Assembly: GCA_943788755.1 (NCBI GenBank)
Contig: CALSRM010000001.1
Span: 62,001-126,000 of the forward strand
Direction of reading: 5' to 3'
Origin: an uncultured Flavobacteriales bacterium
GTDB taxonomy: Bacteria > Bacteroidota > Bacteroidia > Flavobacteriales_D > Parvicellaceae
DNA: 64,000 bases
The translations under genes and the position numbers were made by a program. Under the pieces are notes generated by a model, which had not been told where the DNA came from, made no database searches, and saw only the letters and a program-made list of their open reading frames with translations. The stretch's first letter is position 1; each line of letters begins with the position of its first letter. Shown here one piece after another: positions 37,290 to 47,639 of the stretch.

Positions 37290-37901
37290 ATGAAATTAAT
37301 CGGAGATAGAGTGTCGTATAAAGTTCATGAAGATTACAGTACAATTGTAATTTCAACGAATATTGATAAATGGAAGGAGACCATATTATTAACGTGGCTG
37401 CTTGGATGGACAATCTGTGGAAGCGTTTTCTTTTATTTTCTTTTCGCTGGAGATTTAACCAGAGAAGAAAAGCTAATGCTGCTGGTTATGTGTGTTTTTT
37501 GGTTGTTTTTTGAAATTAGAATAGGTAAAACTTATCTATGGCGAAAATCCGGAATGGAATTTATTAGAATCGATAAGGATTTAATGACGATTAAAAAGTC
37601 TATTAAAGGTTTTGGGAAAGCTATACCTTATCAGTTAGGTAGGATTAAGAATGTACAAGGGCTTGAGGTTAATCCTAAGGGGTTTAGTAAATCAATGAAT
37701 GACTCATTTTGGGTAATAGGCCAAGGAACAGTACGTTTTTTTTATAACGAAAAGGAAGTTCGATTTGGAGCTCAATTAGGCACTAAAGATGCAGAGAAGT
37801 TAGCGAGAGCTGTCAAAAAGTTTGTAAGAGAATATGCTCAAAAAAGCAGTGATCATTTAGCTGCTGTCCAGAAGAAAGTCACTGAACATAGTGCCGATTA
37901 A
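37290..37901 (+). CDS. Two-helix membrane protein of unknown function
   Basis: 204 residues from ATG 37290; a Met at 37257 is in frame but overlaps the promoter. Two membrane helices (about 37-57 and 64-82) are flanked by hydrophilic parts. The C-terminal cytoplasmic domain (DLMTIKKSIKGFGKAIPYQ, VRFFYNEKEVRFGAQL, then a basic helix) looks like a small PH-like beta domain of the kind seen in bacterial bPH/YdbT-type proteins; this is a fold guess. Ends 1 bp from the convergent CoA-transferase gene. Confidence 0.72.
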   Translation: MKLIGDRVSYKVHEDYSTIVISTNIDKWKETILLTWLLGWTICGSVFFYFLFAGDLTREEKLMLLVMCVFWLFFEIRIGKTYLWRKSGMEFIRIDKDLMTIKKSIKGFGKAIPYQLGRIKNVQGLEVNPKGFSKSMNDSFWVIGQGTVRFFYNEKEVRFGAQLGTKDAEKLARAVKKFVREYAQKSSDHLAAVQKKVTEHSAD

Positions 37902-37902
37902 T

Positions 37903-38967
37903 CTAGCTAATTTTAAAAGCAATTGATTTTATTCGCGTCGTTTTTTCACCATTAACTATTTCTTCAAGCAACATATTTTGAGCTGTTTTTGAAGAGAAAA
38001 CTTCTTCCATATTTTTTATACCCCCTATTGGGATGCTTTTTTCTATACATTGAGTAATTAGTTCATCACGATTATGGTCACGAATTAACGTTCCGAGTAT
38101 TTCTTGCAATGCAATTCTATTTTTCAATCGATTTTGGTTGGTTGAAAATTTGTCTTCATTGGCTATTTCTTTTCTCTCTAGTAAATTACAGAACGACGCA
38201 AACTGCTTGTTAGAACCGATTGCAGTTACCAGTAGCTTATTGTCTTTAGTTGTGAAAATATCTCCATATGGAGCAATATTTGGATGCATAGATCCAATTC
38301 TTTGTGGTATTTCTTGGTTCATTAGCCAGTTAGTTGCTTGATTGGCCAAAGAGCTTAATGCAGCCTCTTCCAATGAGGTCTCAACTAGGCTTCCTTTTCC
38401 GGTCTTTTCTTTTTTGAGTAGAGCCAATAAAACCCCCTCTTTCAGCTGATGAGCGCCCAAAAGATCCATAATAGCTAAAGGCATTTTGGTTGGAGGTGAG
38501 CCTATTTGTCCGTTCATATGCATATAACCACATTCAGCTTGTAATACAACATCAAAAGCAACGCGTTCAGGTTGGCTTTTAAACCCGTTCAGCTGTGCGT
38601 AAATTACTTTTTCATTATTTTTCTTTAAGTCTAGGTAACTAAGGTTAAATTTTTGTGCATCACCATATTTGAAATTACAAATAATGACATCAGCTTCTTT
38701 ACAAAGGGATAGTAATTGGGAAAAATCCTTTTCATCGGTATAATCTAAAAAGAGATGTTCTTTTCCCCAATTAACGGAAGAGAAGTAAGCGGATGTGTTT
38801 TCAGTTTTTTCGTTAGAAGATTTCCAATTTCGTGTTACATCTCCATTGGTTTTTTTGTTTTCGATTTTAATAACATTTGCCCCTAGTTCAGCGAAAAACA
38901 TTCCGACTGCTGGTCCTGCAAGCACACTAGCTAGTTCCACAACTTTTAAATCTTTGAAAACACTCAT
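37903..38967 (-). CDS. Class III CoA-transferase (CaiB/BaiF family)
   Basis: 354-residue cytoplasmic enzyme. VVELASVLAGPAVGMFFAELGANVIKIE is the CoA-binding opening of the family, followed by the stretch with catalytic Asp (VIYAQLNGFKSQPERVAFDVVLQAECGYMHMNG); TSLEEAALSSLANQATN and IAPYGDIF also match. The family includes carnitine and formyl-CoA transferases and alpha-methylacyl-CoA racemase, and substrate cannot be inferred. Single gene. Confidence 0.9.
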   Translation of the reverse strand: MSVFKDLKVVELASVLAGPAVGMFFAELGANVIKIENKKTNGDVTRNWKSSNEKTENTSAYFSSVNWGKEHLFLDYTDEKDFSQLLSLCKEADVIICNFKYGDAQKFNLSYLDLKKNNEKVIYAQLNGFKSQPERVAFDVVLQAECGYMHMNGQIGSPPTKMPLAIMDLLGAHQLKEGVLLALLKKEKTGKGSLVETSLEEAALSSLANQATNWLMNQEIPQRIGSMHPNIAPYGDIFTTKDNKLLVTAIGSNKQFASFCNLLERKEIANEDKFSTNQNRLKNRIALQEILGTLIRDHNRDELITQCIEKSIPIGGIKNMEEVFSSKTAQNMLLEEIVNGEKTTRIKSIAFKIS

Positions 38968-39232
38968 AGTGCTAAACTACAAATTAATGGTCTTTAGCTA
39001 TAACCTTTTCCTATATTTAGCGTCTAAGTAGGGTTGAATTTCAAACATTAACAGAAGTTGCTTAAATTTCGATTGTGAAATTGAAAATGGAATATTTTTT
39101 TGTTAAATGAGGCATTTTTGAGAAGCATATCCTAAGATATGATCAGAGGAAAGAACGACATTACATAAAAAAAGAAACATTTTTCAGATTATAGGTTGAA
39201 CATTAAACAACTTCAATATCTTAGAGGCAACA

Positions 39233-42200
39233 ATGTCGCAGGGAAAGAAATTTGGAGCATTTGGGGGCGTATTTACACCATCGATACTAACAATATTGGG
39301 TGTGATTATGTACATGCGTTTGGGTATGGTTGTAGGTAATGCAGGAACATTATTTACTACAATTGCCATAATACTTCTTGCTCATATTGTTTCTGTTACT
39401 ACAGGATTAAGTGTTTCTTCAGTTGCTACGGATAAAAAGATAAAGGCTGGAGGTATATATTATATGCTTTCCCGAAGCCTCGGTTTGCCTATTGGAGGAG
39501 CAATTGGGATTACCCTATTTGTTGCAACTGCATTAAGTATAGCTTTATATTTAATTGGATTTGGCGAAAGTGCCATGGTTGTACTTTCTGATTATCTAAG
39601 TATTGAAGAGATTACAACCAATCACCTGAGGATTATAGGGTCAATTGCACTATTAGTTATTGTGACAATTGCTTATATCTCTACAAGTATTGCGATTAAA
39701 TCGCAGTATTTTATTCTTTTTGCAATTATTCTTTCCTTGATCTCAATTTTCCTTGGAACGAGTGAAGGTAAAGGATTTGATACTTCTCATGTGGAAGGAT
39801 CAACTGTAGGATTCTCAACTTTGTTTGGTATTTTTTTTCCTGCTGTAACTGGGTTTACCGCCGGTGTTGCAATGTCTGGTGATTTGAAAGATCCTAAAAA
39901 AGCAATTCCTTGGGGAACGATGTCAGCGGTAGTCGTAGGTTTGTTAGTCTATATTGTACTATCTGTATTTATTCATTATTCCATACCACAGGCAGAATTA
40001 ATCAATAACAATAATGCTTTGGTTCAATTTGGATTAGTTCCGGGATTGGTAATCGTTGGAATATGGGGGGCAACATTATCATCTGCTTTGGGGGGTATAT
40101 TGGGAGCGCCACGTATTCTTCAAGCAATGTCAATCGATAAAATTACACCAAATATCTTTGGAAGAGGAGTTGGGAATGATAATGAGCCTCGAAATGCTTT
40201 GATTCTGACTTTCATTATTGCAGAGGCTGGAATCTTAATTGGGGAATTAAATGTTATTGCAGAAATAGTGGCCATGTTTTATATGGCTGCCTATATGTTT
40301 ATTAATCTTTCTTGTTTTTTGGAACAATGGGCAAGTCCGGATTTCAGACCTAAATTCAAAATATATTTATTCGTTCCGCTGATTGGAACCATTGCTACTT
40401 TTTTATTAATGGTGCAATTAAATCTAGCTGCTGCCCTAATATCTGTGGCTATAATGGCTTTGGTTTTTATATGGTTGACAAGAAGGCATTTAGAATTAGG
40501 TTCAGGAGATGTTTGGCAAAGCGTATGGTCTTCAGTTGTTAAAATTGGATTGAAAAATTTAGGGAAGAAATCAACGCACAAAAGAAATTGGGAGCCGAAT
40601 ATATTGTTGTTTAGTGGTGGAACAGCTGCTCGGCCCCATTTACTAGGTTTTAGTAAATCTATAGCTGGGAGAAAAGGAATGATATCAAATTTTGATTTGA
40701 TTGAAACACCAACTGCAGAGGTACTGTTTCCTAAACATGCTCAAGCTGTCAATGATGATGGTTATGACGATTCTATTTTTCATAGAAAACAGGAATGTCA
40801 AAATATCTTTCAAGGTATTGAGGCCATTGCAAGCACTTATGGCTTTTCTGGAGTTGAGCCTAATACAGTAATGATGGGTTGGGCGCGAAACACCAATCAC
40901 CCTATTGGATTTTCTCAAATGACGAAAAAACTGGGGGTACTTGACTATAACGTTTTGTATCTTGATTACGACAAAGAAAAAGGATTTGGGCAATATAAGA
41001 GAATTGACATTTGGTGGAAGGAAATAAATCAAGAGAGTGATTTGGCTTTACAATTAGTAAGAATGTTGTTGGCTTCGCCTGATTGGAGCAATACGCATGT
41101 ACGGATTCTCTATCTAAATAATGACAATGGTCAAAAATTAATTGTTGAGGATGCTGTTAGAAAAAGACTAGAAGCTTTGCGCGTTGATGCCGAAGTAGAA
41201 ATTGTTAATAATGAATTAGAGAAAAAAGGATTTTACGAAGTAGTTAAAATAAATTCTTTTGAAGCTGACTTAATATTGTTGAATATTCCTGAAATAGAAG
41301 AAGGAAAGGAAAGCACATTTATAGAAAATACAAATGCTTTTTTAGATGTAATGGGCACCACATTATTGCTAAAAGCGTCTTCTCATTTTTACGATGAGGA
41401 AGGGTTTGATCCTTTACTTGAAATGAAATATCAAGGAGAAGAATTTGCCTCTTTATTTATCGAAAAAACCGATGCGGTTGTTCTTGGCCTACCTGGCTAT
41501 GAATTACTTGATAAAAAAATAAAGATAATTGATGATGAAATTCATGCCTTAAATATTGCTTTTGTCAATCGTGTTTATGATACGTGGTTTGATGTATGGA
41601 ATAGCTATATAGGTTTGTTTAAAGAAAGGTTGCAAGCAGAGGATAGTCAATCTATTGAAAAAGCTTTAGAAATTGAACAGAAGCTACTAGAGGACATTGT
41701 TGATAATCGTATAGGAAAAATAACTACAGCAATATCACTTGGAATAGAGTCGCATGTAGAAGCAGTAAGCAAACTCGTGGAATTATCTCCAACTACCATA
41801 GAGAGAATATATACGCAGGAAGAATTGAAACCGAACCCGAAAGATTCTCCGAAATTAGTGCGATTGAAAAAGAAATATTTGCGGAAAAAGAAGCAAAATA
41901 TTCGTTTTGCTAAGATTGTACAACATCATTTTGAGAATTCCTATCTATATCAGTTTAAGACGAAATTAAACGTGCTGGGCCTTTCCAGTTTTATTGTAAA
42001 TAAAACACTAAAAGATTGGTCCATTGACAATGAAAGGGCTGATGGGTTAAATGATCTAAAAGATTTACTTTCAATCCAGTTTAAAAAAGAAAAAGGCATC
42101 TTTTTACAAGAACTAAATTCGCTGGGAAGAATATTTTGTAACTCAATCACCGTTGATGTAGATAAATTAGATGTCAATAATTTGTCATCAAACCGGGAGG

Positions 42201-44212
42201 AAGAAAGAACAGGAAAAGTAATTAAAAATGCCTTTCTGTCAATTGCTTCATATCCGGAACACTGGAATTCAAATCAAAAACATTTCACAAATCAGCTTCT
42301 TGTCAATGTTCAATTAACACAGGTGAGAAAAACATTAATTCCATTTGTTAATCAATCCACAAAAAAGATAGACAAAGGATTAATTCATTCATCGTTGAAT
42401 TTGTTTAATCGTATCGAAGAACAAATAGATGAGATAAGCTTGGAAAAACTGGGTGTGTTTGAAGCGAAGTTATTATCTGTGTCCAACACAATAAATGTTG
42501 ATAATTTGATTAAATCAATAACACAAAAAGTAGATAAAAGTGTTAACAAATATTGTGATAGCTCCGAGGTACTATCAGCGAAGCAGATAAATGAGTTTGA
42601 AAATGATCAATATGATTTAACGCCTTCGAAGATAAATGTGCGAAAAGTTGTGGGGCACTTAATAGAAAACGAGTTGGTTAGTAAAATAAAGGAGGTGTTT
42701 CAGTTGTCGCATAATGCAGTAAATTCTGAAGTTGTGAAAGTTGAAAATGCGCTAAGGTTATTGAAGTTTACATTACAAAACAAAGAAAATGAAAGTAGCA
42801 ATTCGAATGAAATTGCCGAAAAAGTGAAAGAGAGTATTGCAGAAGCAAAGGAACATTTAGCTACAGTTCAAATAAGATTGAACGGGGACATTCAAACAGT
42901 TTTAGATTTATTAAAAAAGATGTTAAAGGATGAAATAATTATTTCTAGAGCGGATACTTTGGATGGTATAATTCTGAGGGAGAAAACCCGAAAGGGAGCT
43001 GCAAAATATTTAAATAACATCAAAAGTCGATTTGAAAAGATTAACAATGGGGTAGACAGACTATTGATTAAGGCACGTGATTTATTTGCTATAACAGGTT
43101 ATCAACATAGAACGAAGTCTGTTCAGAATCCGCACAATAGATTAGCGGATTTTATGGATTCGGTTTCTTTGGCCCCTGCTATTGAAAAACAATTACCTTT
43201 TTATTACAAACAACTGTTTTTAGGGAAGCATATTGCTCCGGATAAACCATTACAGAATCGTTTATCTGAACTGGAAATGGCGCGAAAATCAATTGAAAGA
43301 TTTAAGGCTGGCAGAAATGGCGCAATTTTATTTACAGGAGACCCATTTTCAGGTAAATCTTATTTAATGCATAATGTAGTTAATGTATATTGTGAGAAAA
43401 AAGTATACAACATTGTGGCTCCAATGCACACAATTAACTTCTCGGAAAAATTATTTGATAATTCATTGAACATTGCAACGGGAATAGAAGGAAGTTACAT
43501 TCAAATAATGAATGAATTGCCAGAGGGTAGTGTTTTGGTATTTGAAGATCTTGAATTATGGTGGACACGTTCAACAAATGGAGCTGATTTATTGAATAGA
43601 ATAATGTCGGTTGTTAAATCTTATGGGCATAAACATTTATTTTTATTTGATTGCAATATCTATTTCTATCAACATATTCGCCAATATATTGATATTGATT
43701 CTAAGCTATTGACAACGATTACAGTTTCGCCGCTTACGACAAATGAAATAAATAGAGCTGTAATGGACAGGCACAGTAGTGGAGGGGTATCTTTCTTGTG
43801 GAAAGGAAAACTTGAAAAAGAGTTAAAGCAGAGAGAACAAAATCAATTATTTAAAAAGCTGACTTCAAATTCAGAAGGAAACGTGGGACTTTCTTTTTAT
43901 ATGTGGTTAGCAAATATAAGCTCTATAGATGGCAGCTTACTGGATTTAAAGAAAATGGAATCATTGGAATTACCCAATGTTCTGTTATCTGATTGGAATC
44001 TTATGTTATTGCAAATTCTGTTACATAAGCAAATTGATTTTAATCAATTATGCACAGTCTATCATACCGAAAGTTCTGAAAGTATTAATACGACGTTGCA
44101 AAGTCTTGTAAGGGCTGGAATTGTTTTGAACTCAAACAATTTATTTGAAATCTCTCCATATGCTTTGCCATATTTAATTAAGTATTTACGTAAAATCCAA
44201 TTGATAAACTAA
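39233..44212 (+). CDS. SLC12-type transporter fused to a helical region, P-loop ATPase and winged helix
   Basis: Giant 1659-residue membrane protein. Residues about 8-425 are an APC-superfamily core like cation-chloride cotransporters (FGAFGGVFTPSILTILGVIMYMRLG, 12 helices, GAPRILQAMS). About 440-750 match the SLC12 cytoplasmic tail (RPHLLGFSKSIAGRKG, VMMGWARNT). About 760-1340 is charged, mostly helical and coiled-coil-like. A nucleotide-binding domain follows, with Walker A GDPFSGKS at 1369-1376 and Walker B VLVFEDLE (Glu1438-Asp1439). The last ~90 residues (LMLLQILLHKQIDFNQLC...LQSLVRAGIV) look like a winged helix. SLC12 proteins normally stop near residue 750-1000. Preceded by a 265-bp gap with a small dyad at 39126-39141; the stop overlaps the next gene by 1 nt. 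Confidence 0.9.
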   Translation: MSQGKKFGAFGGVFTPSILTILGVIMYMRLGMVVGNAGTLFTTIAIILLAHIVSVTTGLSVSSVATDKKIKAGGIYYMLSRSLGLPIGGAIGITLFVATALSIALYLIGFGESAMVVLSDYLSIEEITTNHLRIIGSIALLVIVTIAYISTSIAIKSQYFILFAIILSLISIFLGTSEGKGFDTSHVEGSTVGFSTLFGIFFPAVTGFTAGVAMSGDLKDPKKAIPWGTMSAVVVGLLVYIVLSVFIHYSIPQAELINNNNALVQFGLVPGLVIVGIWGATLSSALGGILGAPRILQAMSIDKITPNIFGRGVGNDNEPRNALILTFIIAEAGILIGELNVIAEIVAMFYMAAYMFINLSCFLEQWASPDFRPKFKIYLFVPLIGTIATFLLMVQLNLAAALISVAIMALVFIWLTRRHLELGSGDVWQSVWSSVVKIGLKNLGKKSTHKRNWEPNILLFSGGTAARPHLLGFSKSIAGRKGMISNFDLIETPTAEVLFPKHAQAVNDDGYDDSIFHRKQECQNIFQGIEAIASTYGFSGVEPNTVMMGWARNTNHPIGFSQMTKKLGVLDYNVLYLDYDKEKGFGQYKRIDIWWKEINQESDLALQLVRMLLASPDWSNTHVRILYLNNDNGQKLIVEDAVRKRLEALRVDAEVEIVNNELEKKGFYEVVKINSFEADLILLNIPEIEEGKESTFIENTNAFLDVMGTTLLLKASSHFYDEEGFDPLLEMKYQGEEFASLFIEKTDAVVLGLPGYELLDKKIKIIDDEIHALNIAFVNRVYDTWFDVWNSYIGLFKERLQAEDSQSIEKALEIEQKLLEDIVDNRIGKITTAISLGIESHVEAVSKLVELSPTTIERIYTQEELKPNPKDSPKLVRLKKKYLRKKKQNIRFAKIVQHHFENSYLYQFKTKLNVLGLSSFIVNKTLKDWSIDNERADGLNDLKDLLSIQFKKEKGIFLQELNSLGRIFCNSITVDVDKLDVNNLSSNREEERTGKVIKNAFLSIASYPEHWNSNQKHFTNQLLVNVQLTQVRKTLIPFVNQSTKKIDKGLIHSSLNLFNRIEEQIDEISLEKLGVFEAKLLSVSNTINVDNLIKSITQKVDKSVNKYCDSSEVLSAKQINEFENDQYDLTPSKINVRKVVGHLIENELVSKIKEVFQLSHNAVNSEVVKVENALRLLKFTLQNKENESSNSNEIAEKVKESIAEAKEHLATVQIRLNGDIQTVLDLLKKMLKDEIIISRADTLDGIILREKTRKGAAKYLNNIKSRFEKINNGVDRLLIKARDLFAITGYQHRTKSVQNPHNRLADFMDSVSLAPAIEKQLPFYYKQLFLGKHIAPDKPLQNRLSELEMARKSIERFKAGRNGAILFTGDPFSGKSYLMHNVVNVYCEKKVYNIVAPMHTINFSEKLFDNSLNIATGIEGSYIQIMNELPEGSVLVFEDLELWWTRSTNGADLLNRIMSVVKSYGHKHLFLFDCNIYFYQHIRQYIDIDSKLLTTITVSPLTTNEINRAVMDRHSSGGVSFLWKGKLEKELKQREQNQLFKKLTSNSEGNVGLSFYMWLANISSIDGSLLDLKKMESLELPNVLLSDWNLMLLQILLHKQIDFNQLCTVYHTESSESINTTLQSLVRAGIVLNSNNLFEISPYALPYLIKYLRKIQLIN

Positions 44213-44931
44213 TGTTGTTTGAATTTCAAGACATAACATTTGGAATGTTTTTCCGCTTAATTAGCGCCGCGGTTTCAATTTTTATATTCTTTTTCATTGC
44301 ACAAAAATACCTTGTTCCATGGATTAGAAATGACCGGTTACAAAAGCATTTTCGCTTCTATTTACCACTCGTGAGAAATATTGTGTGGATTCTATTTTGT
44401 ATAGATTTAGTCTATGAAATTTCATTAATCAACCTGTTTGTCTCATTAAGTCTGTTTGGCCTTATAATAGCCTTGTTATGGCAGTTAGTAAGGGATTTTG
44501 TTCAGGGAATTATATTTGGATTTCAAAAAGGAGATATAGTTGGTCAGCGATTAAAAATAAAAGATTATTCCGGTGTTGTTTCGGCACAAACCGCTACTAA
44601 GCTGCATTTGGAAATAGAAAATGGAGAAATCATTCAATTTCCTTATAACCAGGTAACTTCCCAATTAATGTCTAAACCAACTGTAGCTGGAAAGCTTAAA
44701 AGTTGTAGTTTTTCTGTGATTCTATCTGGAAAGGTAAATATTGATGCCGCAAAAGATAAATTAACAAGTCATTTACTGAGTATGCCTTGGGTTATTTCTA
44801 CCATGAAAATTAAGGTTGAGGTGATTGAAGAGCGCGATGCAAATATTGAGCTCAAAGTTGTTGTTTACACTTCTAGTGAAAAGTACATTTCTAGAATCAA
44901 ACAAGAAATTGCAGAGTTGTTATTTGATTAA
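44212..44931 (+). CDS. MscS-like mechanosensitive channel, short form
   Basis: 239-residue membrane protein, translationally coupled (TAATG) to the SLC12-ATPase gene. Helices at about 11-33, 46-68 and 75-98; the last begins a pore-like segment (LIIALLWQLVRDFVQGIIFGFQKGDIVGQRLKI), matching the pore helix and the beta-domain entrance of MscS. The usual beta domain (VVSAQTATKLHLEIENGEIIQFPYNQV) and an alpha/beta C-terminal domain follow. Probably releases solutes or ions on membrane tension; coupling to an ion transporter suggests shared osmotic duty. Confidence 0.85.
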   Translation: MLFEFQDITFGMFFRLISAAVSIFIFFFIAQKYLVPWIRNDRLQKHFRFYLPLVRNIVWILFCIDLVYEISLINLFVSLSLFGLIIALLWQLVRDFVQGIIFGFQKGDIVGQRLKIKDYSGVVSAQTATKLHLEIENGEIIQFPYNQVTSQLMSKPTVAGKLKSCSFSVILSGKVNIDAAKDKLTSHLLSMPWVISTMKIKVEVIEERDANIELKVVVYTSSEKYISRIKQEIAELLFD

Positions 44932-44973
44932 TAATGTTTTAGATGTCTGGTAGACATGTTTTGGCTTTTGCAT

Positions 44974-45003
44974 TTGAAACCAATAAGTAAATAAGTACAT
45001 TTG
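44974..45003 (+). promoter_or_regulatory. aroC promoter
   Basis: TTG 44974-44976, 19-bp spacer, TACATTTG 44996-45003, five bases before ATG 45009: a near-leaderless arrangement. Confidence 0.6.
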
Positions 45004-45008
45004 TTCGC

Positions 45009-46088
45009 ATGGCAGGAAATTCTATCGGTAAACTATTTATTTTAACCACATTTGGGGAGTCACATGGTAAGGCTATAGGTGGTATAATAGATGGATGTCC
45101 GTCAAATATAGAATTGAATTTGGAGGCAATTCAAAGAGAATTAAGCCGCAGAAAACCGGGTCAGAGTAGAATTGTAACACAACGAAAAGAAAGTGATACA
45201 GTAGCTTTTTTATCAGGAATTTTTAATGGTAAAACAACGGGTGCTCCAATTGGTTTTACAATTCAAAATGAAAACCAAAAGAGTAAGGATTATTCCCACT
45301 TAGAAAATACATTTAGGCCCTCGCATGCGGATTATACTTATGCCCAAAAGTACGGTACAAGAGATTACAGAGGAGGAGGAAGAAGTAGCGCAAGAGAGAC
45401 TGCATGTAGAGTTGTGGCAGGCGCAATTGCCAAGCAAATATTGATTATCAAGGGGATTAGCATAGAAGCCTATGTTTCTTCAGTAGGAGGCATTTCATTA
45501 GATAAATCACATAAAGAATTGGATTTATCCAAAACAGAAGATTCAATTGTTCGATGCCCGGATAAGAAAATTGCGGAACAAATGATTTCACGAATTGAAG
45601 AAGTCCGAAAATCAGGAGATACAATTGGAGGAGTGGTTTCGTTTGTAGCAAAAGGTGTTCCAGTTGGACTTGGAGAACCTGTTTTTGATAAATTACACGC
45701 CGACTTGGGTAAAGCAATGCTTTCAATTAACGCAGTAAAAGGGTTTGAATACGGTTCTGGATTTGACGGTGTAAAATTGTTAGGCTCCGAGCATAATGAT
45801 AGTTTTATAAGCGATGTTGATGGGGTTTCTACTGAAACGAATAATTCAGGAGGTATTCAAGGCGGGATTAGTAATGGAGAGGTAATATATGGTAATGTTG
45901 CATTCAAGCCGGTTGCCACCATAATGCAACAACAGGACTCCGTGGATAAGGAAGGAAAGAAAGTTGAATTAGATGGCAAAGGTCGCCATGATCCATGTGT
46001 TGTTCCAAGAGCAGTGCCGATTGTAGAAGCAATGGCGGCGATAACAGTAGTAGATTTTTTATTAAGAAGTAAAGCCACACAATTATAA
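45009..46088 (+). CDS. aroC: Chorismate synthase
   Basis: Last step of the shikimate pathway: FMNH2-dependent conversion of EPSP to chorismate. 359 residues with the signatures [54 protein letters not shown] and [14 protein letters not shown]. Its own promoter; 12 bp before the symporter gene, with which it may be co-transcribed. Confidence 0.97.
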   Translation: MAGNSIGKLFILTTFGESHGKAIGGIIDGCPSNIELNLEAIQRELSRRKPGQSRIVTQRKESDTVAFLSGIFNGKTTGAPIGFTIQNENQKSKDYSHLENTFRPSHADYTYAQKYGTRDYRGGGRSSARETACRVVAGAIAKQILIIKGISIEAYVSSVGGISLDKSHKELDLSKTEDSIVRCPDKKIAEQMISRIEEVRKSGDTIGGVVSFVAKGVPVGLGEPVFDKLHADLGKAMLSINAVKGFEYGSGFDGVKLLGSEHNDSFISDVDGVSTETNNSGGIQGGISNGEVIYGNVAFKPVATIMQQQDSVDKEGKKVELDGKGRHDPCVVPRAVPIVEAMAAITVVDFLLRSKATQL

Positions 46089-46100
46089 TTTAAATAGAAT

Positions 46101-47555
46101 ATGAAAAAATTAGCCTTGCATTGGAAAATTATAATTGCACTTGTTTTAGGAATAATATGGGCTTTTGCTTCAAGTTATTTAGGTTATTCTGAGTTTACAC
46201 TAGACTGGATTGATCCATTTGGAAAAATATTCGTCAACCTGCTTAAAATGATAGCAGTACCATTAGTTATGTTCTCCATAATGAAAGGTGTTGCAGATTT
46301 GAAAGATATTTCTAAATTGGGAAAGCTTGGTGGGAAAACTTTAGGCATTTATGTAGTTACAACTGTGTTTGCAGTGACTGTTGGTTTAGGGTTAGTAAAT
46401 TTGATTAAGCCAGGTAGTTTCTTGAGTGCGGATCAGCTTATTAAAAACAGAATTCAATATGAATTTTGGTGTGGAGAATCGGGAACAGAGATAAAAGATG
46501 CTAAGGATTACTTGCATGATCCGCAATACGCCTCGTATGTTCTTTCGGCAAAAGCAGATTACAAAATAAGTAAAGATGAAATAGCAAATGACAAGAAATT
46601 TATGGAACGTACCAAAAATGCGAATGCACAAAAAGATGCACGTCCATTATCCTTTTTGGTAGATTTTGTTCCTCAAAACTTTTTTCTTTCCTTGACAGAT
46701 GGTAAATTGATGCTGCAGGTTATTTTCTTTTCTATCTTCTTTGGCGTTTGTTTATTAATGATTCCAATAGGCAAGGGCGGACCAGTGTTAGCTGTTGTGG
46801 ATGGTGTTAATGAAGTATTTTTAAAAATGGTAGATATAATAATGAAATATTCTCCATTCTTTGTTTTTGCTCTTTTAGCAGGTAAGTTTTCTGAGATGGC
46901 AGGGGATGATCCAGCTTCTTTAATAGAAATGTTTAAGAGTTTAGGGATTTATAGCCTTACCGTTCTGCTAGGTTTATTTTTCATGATATTCGTTTTGTAT
47001 CCATTGATCATGAAAATGGTGGTGAAGAAGAAAATGACTTATGCTGGTTTTTTTAGAAGAATTAGCCCAGCTCAGTTTTTAGCATTTTCTACAAGTTCAA
47101 GTGCTGCTACATTGCCTGTTACAATAGATTGTGTTAGAGATAGAATAGGTGTTTCGAAAGAAGTGACAAGTTTTGTGTTACCAATTGGAGCGACCGTAAA
47201 TATGGATGGAACAAGTTTGTATCAGGCAGTTGCAGCAATTTTCTTAGCGCAGTATCACGGAATCGATTTAGACTTAGGAGCGCAGCTTACAATCATTCTT
47301 ACGGCAACATTAGCTTCTATTGGTTCTGCAGCGGTCCCTAGTGCAGGTTTAGTAATGTTGATGATTGTATTGGGTTCTGTTGGTTTAAATCCAGCGTGGA
47401 TAGCAATAATTTTACCGATAGATAGAATATTGGATATGTGCCGAACTGTTGTTAATGTAACAGGTGATGCAACTGTTGCTACAATAGTTGCATCCTCAGA
47501 AGGGGACCTGAATGTGGTTACAGACGAAGAGTTGGTAAAATTGGAAACAGCGTAA
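46101..47555 (+). CDS. Dicarboxylate/amino-acid:cation symporter (DAACS family)
   Basis: Secondary transporter of the GltP/DctA group, 484 residues with eight helices and two re-entrant loops. Diagnostic segments: SSSAATLPVTIDC (HP1 serine-rich tip), NMDGTSLYQAVAAIFLAQ (TM7, ion and substrate binding) and PSAGLVMLMIVL (HP2). An extended hydrophilic loop of about 90 residues (about 110-195, YEFWCGESGTEIKDA) lies between early helices. Glutamate, aspartate or a C4 acid is the likely cargo. Confidence 0.93.
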   Translation: MKKLALHWKIIIALVLGIIWAFASSYLGYSEFTLDWIDPFGKIFVNLLKMIAVPLVMFSIMKGVADLKDISKLGKLGGKTLGIYVVTTVFAVTVGLGLVNLIKPGSFLSADQLIKNRIQYEFWCGESGTEIKDAKDYLHDPQYASYVLSAKADYKISKDEIANDKKFMERTKNANAQKDARPLSFLVDFVPQNFFLSLTDGKLMLQVIFFSIFFGVCLLMIPIGKGGPVLAVVDGVNEVFLKMVDIIMKYSPFFVFALLAGKFSEMAGDDPASLIEMFKSLGIYSLTVLLGLFFMIFVLYPLIMKMVVKKKMTYAGFFRRISPAQFLAFSTSSSAATLPVTIDCVRDRIGVSKEVTSFVLPIGATVNMDGTSLYQAVAAIFLAQYHGIDLDLGAQLTIILTATLASIGSAAVPSAGLVMLMIVLGSVGLNPAWIAIILPIDRILDMCRTVVNVTGDATVATIVASSEGDLNVVTDEELVKLETA

Positions 47556-47639
47556 AAAATTAGCGTTAACGAGTTAAAGTAAAATACAATATTGTGGTAA
47601 GCTTTTTGTAAAACGATATAAGATCTGCGGCAAATTAAA

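Noticed and set aside
38968-39232. Riboswitch (for example c-di-AMP type) in the leader of the SLC12-ATPase gene
   Set aside because: Only a 6-bp dyad at 39126-39141 is visible; no recognisable riboswitch core.
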